DNA of 35,171 nucleotides, from positions 1-35,171 of the forward strand of contig JADBKP010000014.1 of assembly GCA_014896315.1 (NCBI GenBank). The letters are read 5' to 3'. The first letter of the stretch is position 1. Each line of letters begins with the position of its first letter. Both the position numbers and the translations under genes were made by a program. This stretch comes from Limnochordales bacterium (lineage in GTDB: Bacteria > Bacillota > Limnochordia > Limnochordales > DUMU01). Below, piece after piece: positions 25,301 to 33,341 of this stretch. The notes beneath the pieces are model-generated. The model was not told the DNA's origin, did not search any database, and was given only the letters and a program-made list of their open reading frames with translations.

Positions 25301-27259
25301 GGCAAGACCCGGGCGACCTCGGGCTGTGAGGTCACGGAGAGGGAGCCGACGGAAGAAAGGGTGCGAGAGTATGCCCTGATCCGGGGGCCGTTTACCCTGG
25401 ATGAGCTGGCAGAGGAGCTGGGGGCTGACAGCCGGTTCCGGGATGCGGTGACGAGACTGGTGGCTTGCGGCGAGTTGGCCGTGGGTTGCTTCCGGGAGGC
25501 AGCACCTGCGAGCGGGAGCAGAAACGACCGGGGTACCGAGTATTCGGAGTACTGTCATGTTGACTTTCTGCGTGTCTGGGAGCGGCGCACGCTGGCGCGC
25601 CGGCGGCGGCAGGCCGTTGCCGTTCCGTTCAGCCGGTACCTGTACTTCCTGCTGCGGCGACATCTGTCGGCGGCGGACGGAGGATTGGCGAACGCGCTGC
25701 ACCCGCTGCTGGGCCTTCCTTTTGGCTGGGATTCCTGGTGTCACCGGTTGCTCGGCGTACGGCTGCCCAAGGAATGTGGGGAATGGGGGGCCGGCCGTAC
25801 CGTATCCTTATCGCCTACTGAGAGGTTGCGGGCGCGTGAGGTCGCCGTGATGGCCGGGCTGGCGGAACTTGGACGTGCCGGTCACTTGATCTGGCAGGTG
25901 CGGGGCGGACCGTCCGCCTCCGAGCCGATGGTGATCTTCTGGCCGCCGCCGGAGCCGCGGGAGACCGACGCTGATCTTGATGATTTTGAACCTGCAGATG
26001 GGCGGGCGGAATGGTCCTCCGTTACGCTCGAGCTATGGCAAACCCTGCGCCGGCGCGGGGCGCTTTTCCTGTACCAGCTGGAGAATGCCTGGCGCGGGAG
26101 GGGCGCGGACGGTGCGGGCAGCGCGGGCAGTACCGATGAAGTCCGGTCAGCCTTGGCCCGGCTATTCCTGCAGGGGCTGATCACCTCTGACAGCCCCCAG
26201 CCGCTGGCCGTTCTCCCGCAGCTCGCAGCGCTCGCGCAAGGGGGGAAGTTGCCGGAGCCCGAACCTGCGTTGCGGTCTGAGTTCGCACCCTGGCCGGTTG
26301 TGCGGGGGATCAGCCGTTCACCCCGGACGCGGCGGGCGCTGCGCGAGGCAAAGCGAAGGGCGCAGGTGGCAGTTGAGCGGCTCATGATGAAACCGGCGGG
26401 AGCGGCCGAGACGGCGCTGAGCGACGGCCGGTGGTGGGTCCTGGGCCAGGTCGGTATGGACGCCGGCCGCTGGCTGGATCAGGTGCTCGAGCTTTACGGC
26501 GTCGTTACCCCCAGCGTCTGGGCGGCTTTCCGTCGGCTCGTGGGCGAGAGCAGCCGGCCGTCCCCTGATGCTGATGATGCCTGCCCTGAGCTGGCTTTTC
26601 CGGCCTGGTCGGTGGTCTACGAGGAGCTGCGGCGCCGGGAATGGCAGGGCAGTGTCTTGCGGGGCAGCTTTGTCGAAGAACTGGACGATCCCCAGTTTAT
26701 GCGGGCCGCGGATGTCGGCAAGCTGGCCGTGACAGATGAAGAGGAGACGGCTGAGCTTTTGTTGGTTTCTGCCGCCGATCCCGTCAATCCTTATGGATTG
26801 TTGCTTGGCTGGCCCGGGATCGTGCAGACTGAAGATGAGAGCCAATCCGAGGAGTGGTCTGAACCCGTGCGACCGGGCGAGGTGGGCAGGCAGCTGCCAC
26901 TGCCGCTGCGGCGGGAGGCGCCGGTCTGGCTCCTTTTCCACCTGCACAAAGGGGAGGCGACACTGCTCCTTGCTTACGCGGCCCGCAATGGTCTCTTACG
27001 GGTTTGGCAGCAGACATGGCAATCGTTGACTGAGAGCTGGCAGGTGGCTGCCGCCCGTGCTCTCCGCCGCCTTTTCTCTCTTGAACCGGTGGTGGCGTCC
27101 GCCGGTAAACTCGCGGTGACCGGATATGAGGAGGTAGGTTCGGGGTCGCCGGCGGGGCAATCCCTGTCCGTCTGGGGTAGCCCGGTGGAACGGCCGCTGC
27201 GGGAGGCGGGCTTTCGCTCTGCGCCCCGGGGCCTGGTTTTGTATGCGGTTGAGGAGTAA
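22313..27259 (+). CDS. lhr: Lhr-type large DEAD/DEAH-box helicase
   Basis: A very large superfamily-2 helicase (1,648 residues; bacterial Lhr is about 1,400-1,550). RecA-1 shows FHPIVEEWFAARFG with the Q-like motif PTPPQ, motif I APTGSGKT at about 54-61, SPLRALDND, motif II DELH at 191-194 and LSATQRP. RecA-2 has TLVFVNSR, ATGSLELGIDIG and QRVGRAGH. The winged-helix and Lhr-core regions and a long C-terminal extension follow. Lhr proteins unwind RNA:DNA or DNA duplexes 3' to 5' and act in DNA repair. The start is uncertain: GTG at 22313, ATG at 22343 or ATG at 22361. The last gives MFHPIVEEWF, where homologues begin, and the sequence before it is a GGGACAGGG-like simple repeat. A Gly/Ala/Pro-rich linker lies near residues 960-1000. 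The gene stands alone. Confidence 0.93.
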   Translation: MESGTGIGTGMGNGTVMFHPIVEEWFAARFGAPTPPQAAGWPAIQQGENVLIVAPTGSGKTFAGFLVFIDRLLREREREREGESASDSPANPHGGGVRVVYISPLRALDNDIHRNLTPALTEISQLAEARLPGWRPLRAAVRTGDTSPAERRRQLNHPPDLLITTPESLFLLMVSPRGRQILRTVEAVIVDELHALAANKRGVQLALTLEWLEWWTAKPLQRVGLSATQRPISRLATFLAGKRPVTVIDTGLRKGMDLVVDIPAPDLAAGRTPEGSIWPSIYRKLHQLIESERQAARSTLVFVNSRAQAERVTARLNQLASETDPEVGRLAAAHHGSLSRNIREKVEKNFQRGELPAVVATGSLELGIDIGLVDLVVQVESPHAVTRGLQRVGRAGHLFGARSRGVILAKTRMDLLEAAVVGEAILHADIEPIALPRAPLDVLAQQVAAMVACDDWSGEGLYRLVKQAGPYLSLTRSAFRSVLRLLAGGFRHPLLTRLRPRLVWDEEADLLRGLPGTRLVVLRGSGTIPDRGTYAVYTVKDRRHLGELDEEFVFETRRGDVVLLGTTACRVERIEKDRVLVEPLGGAKQAAPALVAQGTGERLQLAQGPLVRLPFWRGEGLGRSTFLGLRVGRFLREVEGWIKERGGKGALSSGDAQTLGQQHDQLAAELAAWLKRRLPLTEAAAAALADHLLRQYERVGALPSDRCVLVEEFPDVNGDPLIVIHSPFGSRVNRAWRLALADALAERWGVEAEILATDDGLLLRLPGNLSRPAAQPFLQQLVHLVGPDEVESRIWRSLQGSALLGSAFRAAAGRALLLSRGLAGRRVPLWLQRLQAQDLWEATRHFADFPIMLEAVREVFQENLDVPALRAVLHGIERGRIRVVPVVSRYPTPFTAGLLFDYAGAFIYDTDEPRAAASARPGVAREISWVQGTLALTGGDLRSLLDQEVLEELRAEMGQERAGEGEEEATGARAEPGAGPGAGPAAGPGARAMAGAGKTRATSGCEVTEREPTEERVREYALIRGPFTLDELAEELGADSRFRDAVTRLVACGELAVGCFREAAPASGSRNDRGTEYSEYCHVDFLRVWERRTLARRRRQAVAVPFSRYLYFLLRRHLSAADGGLANALHPLLGLPFGWDSWCHRLLGVRLPKECGEWGAGRTVSLSPTERLRAREVAVMAGLAELGRAGHLIWQVRGGPSASEPMVIFWPPPEPRETDADLDDFEPADGRAEWSSVTLELWQTLRRRGALFLYQLENAWRGRGADGAGSAGSTDEVRSALARLFLQGLITSDSPQPLAVLPQLAALAQGGKLPEPEPALRSEFAPWPVVRGISRSPRTRRALREAKRRAQVAVERLMMKPAGAAETALSDGRWWVLGQVGMDAGRWLDQVLELYGVVTPSVWAAFRRLVGESSRPSPDADDACPELAFPAWSVVYEELRRREWQGSVLRGSFVEELDDPQFMRAADVGKLAVTDEEETAELLLVSAADPVNPYGLLLGWPGIVQTEDESQSEEWSEPVRPGEVGRQLPLPLRREAPVWLLFHLHKGEATLLLAYAARNGLLRVWQQTWQSLTESWQVAAARALRRLFSLEPVVASAGKLAVTGYEEVGSGSPAGQSLSVWGSPVERPLREAGFRSAPRGLVLYAVEE
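25193..25302 (+). repeat. GGGCAGGGC-type simple repeat inside lhr
   Basis: A purine-rich imperfect repeat of 6-12 base units (GGGGCAGGGCC and similar) encodes Glu/Gly/Ala/Pro-rich residues such as GAGPGAGPAAGPGARAMAGA between two conserved parts of the helicase. The same kind of sequence occurs at the gene's 5' end (22319-22350). It is probably a flexible linker expanded by slippage. Confidence 0.85.
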
Positions 27260-27270
27260 AATGGGTTGCG

Positions 27271-27299
27271 TTGACAAACACTGGGAACAAGAATAGAAT
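27271..27299 (+). promoter_or_regulatory. Sigma-A type promoter for metG
   Basis: A consensus -35 TTGACA at 27271-27276 and TAGAAT at 27294-27299 with a 17-base spacer, starting 12 bases after the lhr stop. Transcription would begin near 27306, then AGGGGGAG at 27317-27324 and TTG at 27331. This supports the later start of metG, because the earlier TTG at 27271 is itself the -35 element. Confidence 0.85.
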
Positions 27300-27330
27300 A
27301 GCAGCCACACGCCCGCAGGGGGAGTTGACT

Positions 27331-29316
27331 TTGGCTAAGTTTTACCTCACGACCGCCATTGATTATGTTAATGGCGAACCTCACCTCGGTCACGCCTATG
27401 AGAAGATAGCTGCCGATGTGATTGCTCGCTATCACCGTCTGGCAGGCGATGACACGCTCTTTCTCACCGGCACTGATGAACACAGCCTCAACGTCGCTCG
27501 CCGGGCCCATGAAGAAGGGATCTCACCCAAGGAGCTTTGTGACCGTATGGTAGCCGCCTTCAAGCGGGCCTGGGAAGTCTTAGACATCAGTTATGATCGG
27601 TTCATCCGGACAACCGATGAAGATCATATTGCTACGGTAAAGGACATTGTTCGGCGGATTTACGAGAACGGATATATCTATCAAGGGACGTATGCCGGTT
27701 GGTATTGCGTCTCCTGTGAGCGTTTTCTGAATGAAAGCGACCTGGTAGATGGGCGTTGCCCGGTTCATCCAACTCGCAATGTGGAATGGGTCGAAGAGAA
27801 AAACTACTACTTCGCTTTGTCCAAATTCCAGGAACGGTTGCTGCAACATATTCAGGCACATCCGGAGTTTGTTCAACCGGAGACAAGACGCAACGAGGTG
27901 TTGAATCGCATTCAGGAAGGCCTGCAGGACGTCAGCATTAGCCGTTCCACAGTGGAATGGGGAATTCCCCTACCGATAGATGAGAAGCAAGTAGTATACG
28001 TTTGGTTTGATGCTCTGATTAATTACGTGACGGGCGCGGGCTATGTCGAACCGGAGCGATTTGGCTATTGGTGGCCGGCGGATCTGCATATCGTCGGCAA
28101 AGACATTACGTGGTTTCACTGCGTGATCTGGCCGGCCATTCTGATGGCTGCCGGCCTGCCGCTCCCCAAGACCGTGTTCGGCCATGGTTTCATCAATATT
28201 CAGGGGGCGCGCCTGAGCAAATCGGCCGGAGTGGTGGTCGATCCCGTCAAACTGGCGGAGGAATACGGTTCAGACGCGGTTCGGTACTACTTGATGCGGG
28301 AAGTCTCCTTCGGCAAGGACGGCGACTTCAGCATCCCGAGCCTGCGGGAACGTTACAATGCCGATCTGGCCAACGATCTGGGCAATCTGCTCAACCGGAC
28401 GCTGGCGATGATCGAGCGCTTTCTCGGCGGGGTGGTGCGGCGGCGGGAAGTTGAGAGGATCGGCGATGAGCGGGATGCGGCGCTGGTACGCACGGCACAG
28501 GCGGCGGTGAGGGCGTACCAGGAGCGGATGGAGGCGCTGGACCTGTCCGAGGCCCTGGCCGCCGTCTGGACCATCGTCGGTGATGCCAACAAGTACATTG
28601 ACGAGAAGATGCCGTGGGCGTTGGCGAAAGATCCGGCGCGGCGGGAGCAACTGGAGCTGGTGATGTACAATCTGGCCGAGGCGCTGCGAGTGGTGGCGGT
28701 GTTGGTCAGCCCGTTCATACCGCGGGCGGCGAGAGGCATATGGCAGCAGTTGGGGCTGGAAGGGCTACCGGGGGCAGCGACACCGGACGAGGCCGGGTTG
28801 GCGAGCTGCCGCGAGTGGGGTTGGCTTCCCGACGGCACGCAGGTGAAGAAGGGAGCACCGCTCTTCCCACGGTTGGAACCGACTCCGGCTGAGGATGCCG
28901 GGGCTGCCACACCGGCGCCGGCAGTTTCGCAGGCGGCGGGGGGTGCGGGTGCGGCCGGGAAGACCGACAAGACCGAAGAGGGTGCTGATCTGATCAGCAT
29001 TGAGGAGTTCGCCCGGATTGAACTGCGGGTCGCCCGAGTGCTGGCGGCGGAGAAAGTGGCCGGGGCGGATAAACTTTTGCGGCTGGAGATAGATCTCGGT
29101 GGGGAGAGGCGGCAGATTGTGGCCGGGATCGCCAGGTTTTACACGCCGGAAGAGATGGTGGGGAAGGAGATCGTGGTGGTAGCCAACCTGAAGCCGGCCA
29201 AACTGCGGGGGATCGTCTCCGAGGGGATGCTTCTGGCCGCCACCTCGGCGGACGGGCAGAGCCTTGCCCTGGTCACTCCCGAGCGGCCCGTAGGCCCGGG
29301 GGCGAAGGTGAAGTGA
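27331..29316 (+). CDS. metG: Methionyl-tRNA synthetase
   Basis: A 661-residue class I aminoacyl-tRNA synthetase that charges tRNA-Met. The HIGH motif is HLGH at residues 18-21, and the KMSKS loop is LSKSA near residue 295. A zinc-knuckle region CVSC...C is at about residues 130-145. The anticodon-binding helical domain follows (NADLANDLGNLLNR), then an Ala/Gly-rich linker, then the C-terminal tRNA-binding domain of the Trbp111/EMAP type from about residue 555 (FARIELRVARVLAAEKVAGA, GIVSEGMLLAA). The start is TTG, supported by AGGGGGAG six bases upstream and by the promoter at 27271-27299; a start at 27271 would add 20 residues encoded by the promoter. Gene-sized and intact. Confidence 0.97.
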   Translation: MAKFYLTTAIDYVNGEPHLGHAYEKIAADVIARYHRLAGDDTLFLTGTDEHSLNVARRAHEEGISPKELCDRMVAAFKRAWEVLDISYDRFIRTTDEDHIATVKDIVRRIYENGYIYQGTYAGWYCVSCERFLNESDLVDGRCPVHPTRNVEWVEEKNYYFALSKFQERLLQHIQAHPEFVQPETRRNEVLNRIQEGLQDVSISRSTVEWGIPLPIDEKQVVYVWFDALINYVTGAGYVEPERFGYWWPADLHIVGKDITWFHCVIWPAILMAAGLPLPKTVFGHGFINIQGARLSKSAGVVVDPVKLAEEYGSDAVRYYLMREVSFGKDGDFSIPSLRERYNADLANDLGNLLNRTLAMIERFLGGVVRRREVERIGDERDAALVRTAQAAVRAYQERMEALDLSEALAAVWTIVGDANKYIDEKMPWALAKDPARREQLELVMYNLAEALRVVAVLVSPFIPRAARGIWQQLGLEGLPGAATPDEAGLASCREWGWLPDGTQVKKGAPLFPRLEPTPAEDAGAATPAPAVSQAAGGAGAAGKTDKTEEGADLISIEEFARIELRVARVLAAEKVAGADKLLRLEIDLGGERRQIVAGIARFYTPEEMVGKEIVVVANLKPAKLRGIVSEGMLLAATSADGQSLALVTPERPVGPGAKVK

Positions 29317-29474
29317 CCGGATCGGTGCCCGGGCCGTACGGGCCGGAGGCCAGGACTACAGATGCGCCGGAGGCAGGGTCACCAGATGGGCCGCGGGGCA
29401 GGGCCGCAGGGACGGGCCGCACCGGACGGTCCGGCTCCCTTTTCCACGTTGCGACGTGATGATATTCTGGCAAT

Positions 29475-30125
29475 ATGGAACAGCGACCCTTGCGCGTTCT
29501 AATCCTGGGCGGGAAGGTCCGGGAATTTCACCGGTTCGACCTCATGGGGCCGATCATGAAGGAGGCGTTGGAGAGCAGAGGCCTTGCCGTTGAACTGACC
29601 GAGGACAGAGACGTGCTTCTCGAGCAGAACCTGGAGAAGTATGATGCTCTGGTCATCTACACCACCCGGGATCACCTGACCCAGGACCAGGTGGCCGGGT
29701 TGGTGCGGTGGGTAGCGGCGGGCAAGGGCGTGGTCGGCCTGCACGGAGCAACAGCCTCCTTTAAGGAAAACCACGAGTACATCGCGCTGATCGGCGGCAA
29801 GTTTATCCGCCATCCTCCCCTGCAACCGCTTCATATCCGCGTGGTCGATTCGGAGCACCCGATTACCGCCGGTATTCAGGACTTCAACGTAGTGGATGAG
29901 CTTTATCTGGTGGATTGCGACCCGGCCACTTTCCGGGTGTTGCTCGACTGCGAGTACGAGGGGGAGCGGGTCCCGGTGGCGTGGGTGCGTTCCTTCGGCA
30001 AGGGCCGTGTTTTCTACCTGTCCCTCGGTCACGGGCCGGAGACTCACACGCACCCCACCTACCAGGAATTGCTCTACAGAGGGATTATGTGGGTCGTCGC
30101 AGTTCACCAGCAGGGAAACAGGTAG
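29475..30125 (+). CDS. ThuA-like domain protein
   Basis: A 216-residue cytoplasmic protein with the glutamine-amidotransferase-like fold of the ThuA family: RVLILGGKVREFHRF at the start, the DALVIYTTRDHLT strand, GKGVVGLHGATASF, IALIGGKFIRHPP, and near the end GKGRVFYLSLGHGPETHTHP with YQELLYRGIMW. ThuA proteins are linked to trehalose and other sugar metabolism and often occur with Gfo/Idh oxidoreductases and LacI regulators, both present in this window. The precise activity is unknown. The start ATG at 29475 has only a weak ribosome site. A gap of 158 bases separates it from metG, so it probably has its own promoter. Confidence 0.85.
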   Translation: MEQRPLRVLILGGKVREFHRFDLMGPIMKEALESRGLAVELTEDRDVLLEQNLEKYDALVIYTTRDHLTQDQVAGLVRWVAAGKGVVGLHGATASFKENHEYIALIGGKFIRHPPLQPLHIRVVDSEHPITAGIQDFNVVDELYLVDCDPATFRVLLDCEYEGERVPVAWVRSFGKGRVFYLSLGHGPETHTHPTYQELLYRGIMWVVAVHQQGNR

Positions 30126-30148
30126 ACGGGTAACCAGGAGGTGGCAAG

Positions 30149-30727
30149 ATGGCATTTGACCCCACAGACAACACGGAGACAAAAGAGGACGCCGGAGCAG
30201 CAGTGCCCAGGAGGTTGTATCGCAAGCGTCAGGGAAGCATGCTCGCCGGCGTGGCGGCAGGGCTTGCCGACTATTTCCAGCTGGATGTCTCCCTGGTCCG
30301 GCTGCTTATTATACTCCTGACCGTACTCTCCGCCGGTGCGGGCATAGTTGGATACATCCTGGCCTGGATAATAGTTCCAGAAGAGCCGGACGCGCCGTGG
30401 GCGGCGGCCTCAGGGCAGGGCCGTACTTTCGTCGGCACGGTTGAAGCGCAATCAGATACCGGGAACCGCGGGGAAGCCGGCGCCGGGAATGCCGGGAACG
30501 TCTGGAGGGCCAGGGATGAGGAGAGTGGCGGGGGAGAGCTGGGAGGAGCGGAATACCAGCATCAACTCTTTCGGCGGCGTCAGCTTCTTGGCTGGGCTCT
30601 GGTCCTCATCGGCCTTTGGGCGCTGATCGACCGTGTCTTCCCCTGGTTTAGGTGGGATCTCTTCTGGCCGGTCGGTCTCATCCTGGTCGGCCTTGCACTG
30701 GTATTCCACTCCAGCCACGGACGCTAG
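30149..30727 (+). CDS. PspC domain protein
   Basis: The 192-residue protein has a PspC domain at about residues 15-75: RRLYRKRQGSMLAGVAAGLA, DYFQLDVSLVRLLIILLTVL, and a membrane helix into GIVGYILAWIIVPEEP. A hydrophilic Gly/Glu-rich region (about 80-140) follows, then two further hydrophobic segments (QLLGWALVLIGLWALIDRVF, DLFWPVGLILVGLALVF). PspC proteins sit in the cytoplasmic membrane and respond to envelope stress. The start has AGGAGGTGG just upstream. The next gene begins 12 bases later and encodes a LiaF-like protein, so the two probably form a small stress operon. Confidence 0.88.
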   Translation: MAFDPTDNTETKEDAGAAVPRRLYRKRQGSMLAGVAAGLADYFQLDVSLVRLLIILLTVLSAGAGIVGYILAWIIVPEEPDAPWAAASGQGRTFVGTVEAQSDTGNRGEAGAGNAGNVWRARDEESGGGELGGAEYQHQLFRRRQLLGWALVLIGLWALIDRVFPWFRWDLFWPVGLILVGLALVFHSSHGR

Positions 30728-30739
30728 GGGAGAGTAACC

Positions 30740-31804
30740 ATGCGATGGGAACGATGGCTCGGCATCATCTTCATCTTCGCCGGTGTTTACTGGCTCGGGG
30801 TGCTGAGGCACTGGTGGCCGTGGATTGCTTTCGAGCACTGGATCGGGTTGGCCTTTGATTACTGGCCGATCTGGTTGATCCTTGCCGGCGGTCTGATTCT
30901 GCTCTCCCCGCGCTGGTCGCTTCGGAGTGTTCTAGGGCTAGTCCTGGGTCTTATCATCCTGCTTCTCCTTCTGGGTCTTCCATCAGCCTTTGTTGTCGAC
31001 GTAAGGCCGTTTGCTTATCGTTCCTGGGGCCTGCGCCTGTTCGAGACGACTCTGGACTATCCCCGGTCTCCGGCACCGGGAGAACAGGTTGAGGTAGAGC
31101 TGGACCTGGCCGCAGGTGTGGTGGCCCTGGACATCGGAGCTCTTGGCCCGGCCGACTCTCCAGAGAAGAACCTGCTGCGTGCTTCCCTTGAGTACTGGCG
31201 TGCCAGGCCCAGGGTGATCCTGGACACTGCCATTGGGTATGGCACTGGCGGGGGCCAGGTGCATCGGATTGAAGTCAAACAAGGGCGCGAAGGCGTTGGC
31301 GTTGATTGGGTGAACCTGGGGTTCCTGCGGGGCCGAGGAGCCCACTGGCGACTGGATCTCTCCCCGGCTGCAGTCTGGGCGGTGCGGGCCCAAACCGGTG
31401 CCTCCAGTTGTACCTGGGACTTCAGTCGCCTGCCTCTTTCACGCCTTGATGTCGATGCCGGGGCGGGCAGCCTGGATATCACGCTCCCTGACGTGACAGC
31501 CTGGTCGGCAGCCGGCGCTCCTCTTCCTGCTCAACCGATTCCCGTAATTCTGGAAGCAGGTGCTGTCTCCCTGACCGTCAGGGTGCCTGAGGATGCAGGT
31601 GTCGAAGTTCACCTCGATACTGCGCTGAGCAGCCATAATCTCATTGAAGAGGGTCTTGTCAAGGATAGTGCCGGGCGCTACGTGACCGAGGATTTCACGA
31701 CGGCACGGCTGCGCTATTCCATCGAAGCCGACCTGGGAGTAACCAGCTTCGCGCTGGAACGTATTCCAGCCGGCACTCTACCTCCGGTGTCGGCCTCCAT
31801 ATGA
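30740..31804 (+). CDS. LiaF-like membrane protein with toast-rack type domain
   Basis: A 354-residue protein with three membrane helices in residues 1-90 (WLGIIFIFAGVYWLGVL; YWPIWLILAGGLILL; LGLVLGLIILLLLLGL). A beta-rich extracytoplasmic or cytoplasmic domain follows, with regularly spaced Gly-Ala-Gly-containing strands (SRLDVDAGAGSLDITLPD, ILEAGAVSLTVRVPEDAGVE). This arrangement is that of LiaF/DUF5668 and adhesin-like proteins that act with two-component systems in the response to cell-wall antibiotics. The assignment rests on architecture. It is translated from an ATG with GGGGAGAG close upstream, 12 bases after the PspC gene. Confidence 0.75.
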   Translation: MRWERWLGIIFIFAGVYWLGVLRHWWPWIAFEHWIGLAFDYWPIWLILAGGLILLSPRWSLRSVLGLVLGLIILLLLLGLPSAFVVDVRPFAYRSWGLRLFETTLDYPRSPAPGEQVEVELDLAAGVVALDIGALGPADSPEKNLLRASLEYWRARPRVILDTAIGYGTGGGQVHRIEVKQGREGVGVDWVNLGFLRGRGAHWRLDLSPAAVWAVRAQTGASSCTWDFSRLPLSRLDVDAGAGSLDITLPDVTAWSAAGAPLPAQPIPVILEAGAVSLTVRVPEDAGVEVHLDTALSSHNLIEEGLVKDSAGRYVTEDFTTARLRYSIEADLGVTSFALERIPAGTLPPVSASI

Positions 31805-31823
31805 AGAGGAATGCGAGCAAGCG

Positions 31824-32741
31824 ATGGATGTGGCAGGTGAGACGGGTATGTCAGAAGGGGCAGTAAGCGCCAGCGCTCTGCGGCGGGTCGGTTGGATCGG
31901 CCTTGGGATTATGGGACGACCGATGGCATTCAACCTGTTGCGAGCAGGATATGCATTGACCGTCTACAGCCGGCGTCGCTCCAGCGCTGATCAACTGGTG
32001 GCCGCCGGGGCTACCTGGAGGGATTCCCCGGCGCAAGTGGCGGCAGAAAGCGACATCGTCTTCACTACGGTCACCGATTCGGCTGCGGTGGAAGAAGTGG
32101 TGCTGGGCAAAGAGGGCGTTTTCGCCGGCGCGCGGCCCGGGTTAATTTTCGTGGACATGAGCACCATCGCCCCGGCGGTAAGCCGGAGGATAGCGGCGGA
32201 AGGGGAGAGACGGGGAGTCAGGTGCCTGGATGCCCCCGTGAGCGGCGGTGAGAAAGGCGCACGGGAAAGGACTCTCTCCATCATGGTCGGAGGGGACGCG
32301 GAGACGCTGGCCGCCTGCCGACCCTTACTGGAGATCCTGGGCAAGAAGATCACCCACGTCGGCCCGGCGGGAGCCGGTCAGACCTTGAAGCTGGTCAACC
32401 AGGTGATCTGCGGCCTGAATCTCCTGGCCATGGCCGAGGGGTTGGCGCTGGCCGACCGGGCTGGCCTTGACCTCAACACTGTGGTCGAGGCCGTCAGCGG
32501 TGGGGCGGCCGGCTCATGGATGGTGGCCAACCTGGGGCCGAAAGTGGCAGCGGGTGATTTTACGCCCGGGTTTATGATAAAACTGCAGCAGAAGGACCTG
32601 CGCCTGGCGCTCGAGATGGCTGCCGAACTGGCCCAACCGCTTCCGGGCACTGCCCTCGTCCACCAGCTGTTCCGCTACCTCGAGGCCGGGGGAGCGGCGG
32701 AAGAGGGGACGCAGGCACTTTACAAAGTATTGCGGGGATAG
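31824..32741 (+). CDS. 3-hydroxyisobutyrate/tartronate-semialdehyde type dehydrogenase
   Basis: A 305-residue NAD(P)-dependent beta-hydroxyacid dehydrogenase. The Rossmann motif is VGWIGLGIMGRPMAFNLLRA. The substrate motif is CLDAPVSGGEKGA, and the catalytic Lys sits in GAGQTLKLVNQ, followed by GLNLLAMAEGLALA. The C-terminal helical domain has FTPGFMIKLQQKDLRLALEM. All family hallmarks are present, so the enzyme should be active. Family members oxidise or reduce 3-hydroxyisobutyrate, tartronate semialdehyde or 2-hydroxy-3-oxopropionate. Two start codons are possible, ATG at 31824 and ATG at 31848; neither has a strong ribosome site. The next gene begins 15 bases later. Confidence 0.92.
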   Translation: MDVAGETGMSEGAVSASALRRVGWIGLGIMGRPMAFNLLRAGYALTVYSRRRSSADQLVAAGATWRDSPAQVAAESDIVFTTVTDSAAVEEVVLGKEGVFAGARPGLIFVDMSTIAPAVSRRIAAEGERRGVRCLDAPVSGGEKGARERTLSIMVGGDAETLAACRPLLEILGKKITHVGPAGAGQTLKLVNQVICGLNLLAMAEGLALADRAGLDLNTVVEAVSGGAAGSWMVANLGPKVAAGDFTPGFMIKLQQKDLRLALEMAAELAQPLPGTALVHQLFRYLEAGGAAEEGTQALYKVLRG

Positions 32742-32756
32742 AGGGGGATCGGACAC

Positions 32757-33341
32757 ATGGATGTTTTTGAGGCGATCATGCAGCGTCGCAGCGTTCGCCA
32801 GTACAAACCGGATGAGGTGAGTGTCTCGGACATCAAGAAAGTCCTGGAAGCTGCAAACTGGGCGCCCTCGGCCCGTAATACGCAACCCTGGCATTTTATT
32901 GTTGCCCGGGGCGCGAAGAAAGACGAGTTTGCCCGTCTCTACGGTCAGATCGTTGAACGGGGCATGCCTCCTGCCGGGCAACGGACTCCCGACCAGGAGC
33001 GCCGCGTCGAATGGGCCAGAACGCTGGGCAAAGCTCCGGTGCTGATCGTGGCGCTGACGCGCCGGGGGAATGATGCGGCAGGGACCAAGGCGAGTCTGGA
33101 GAGTACCTGCGCCGCCCTGGAGAATCTGATGCTGGCTGCCACTGCGCTGGGGTTGGGAACCTGCTGGATGACCGGCCCATTGGCCGAGGAAGCGAAGCTG
33201 CGTGAGATCTTCTCCATCGGCCCGGAATGGGAGGTTGTCGCTACCACGCCGCTTGGCTATCCCGACGGCCTGCCGAATCCTCCCGCGCGCCAGGATCCTG
33301 AATTGAAGCAGAAGGTGACCTGGATCGGGTTTAGCTCTTGA
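32757..33341 (+). CDS. Nitroreductase family protein
   Basis: A 194-residue FMN-dependent oxidoreductase. The FMN-binding N-terminus is typical: MDVFEAIMQRRSVRQYKPDE, then AANWAPSARNTQPWHFIVAR. The ALENLMLAATALGLGTCWM stretch and the final VATTPLGYPD also fit the family. Such enzymes reduce nitro compounds, quinones or enals with NAD(P)H, usually as dimers; the natural substrate is unknown. GAGGGGGATC precedes the ATG. It follows the dehydrogenase gene closely and could be cotranscribed. Confidence 0.93.
   Translation: MDVFEAIMQRRSVRQYKPDEVSVSDIKKVLEAANWAPSARNTQPWHFIVARGAKKDEFARLYGQIVERGMPPAGQRTPDQERRVEWARTLGKAPVLIVALTRRGNDAAGTKASLESTCAALENLMLAATALGLGTCWMTGPLAEEAKLREIFSIGPEWEVVATTPLGYPDGLPNPPARQDPELKQKVTWIGFSS

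Noticed and set aside
24422-25744. Minus-strand frame of 440 codons within lhr
   Set aside because: High GC leaves long antisense frames. It is Arg/Pro/Gln-rich and has no domain; the plus-strand helicase is certain.
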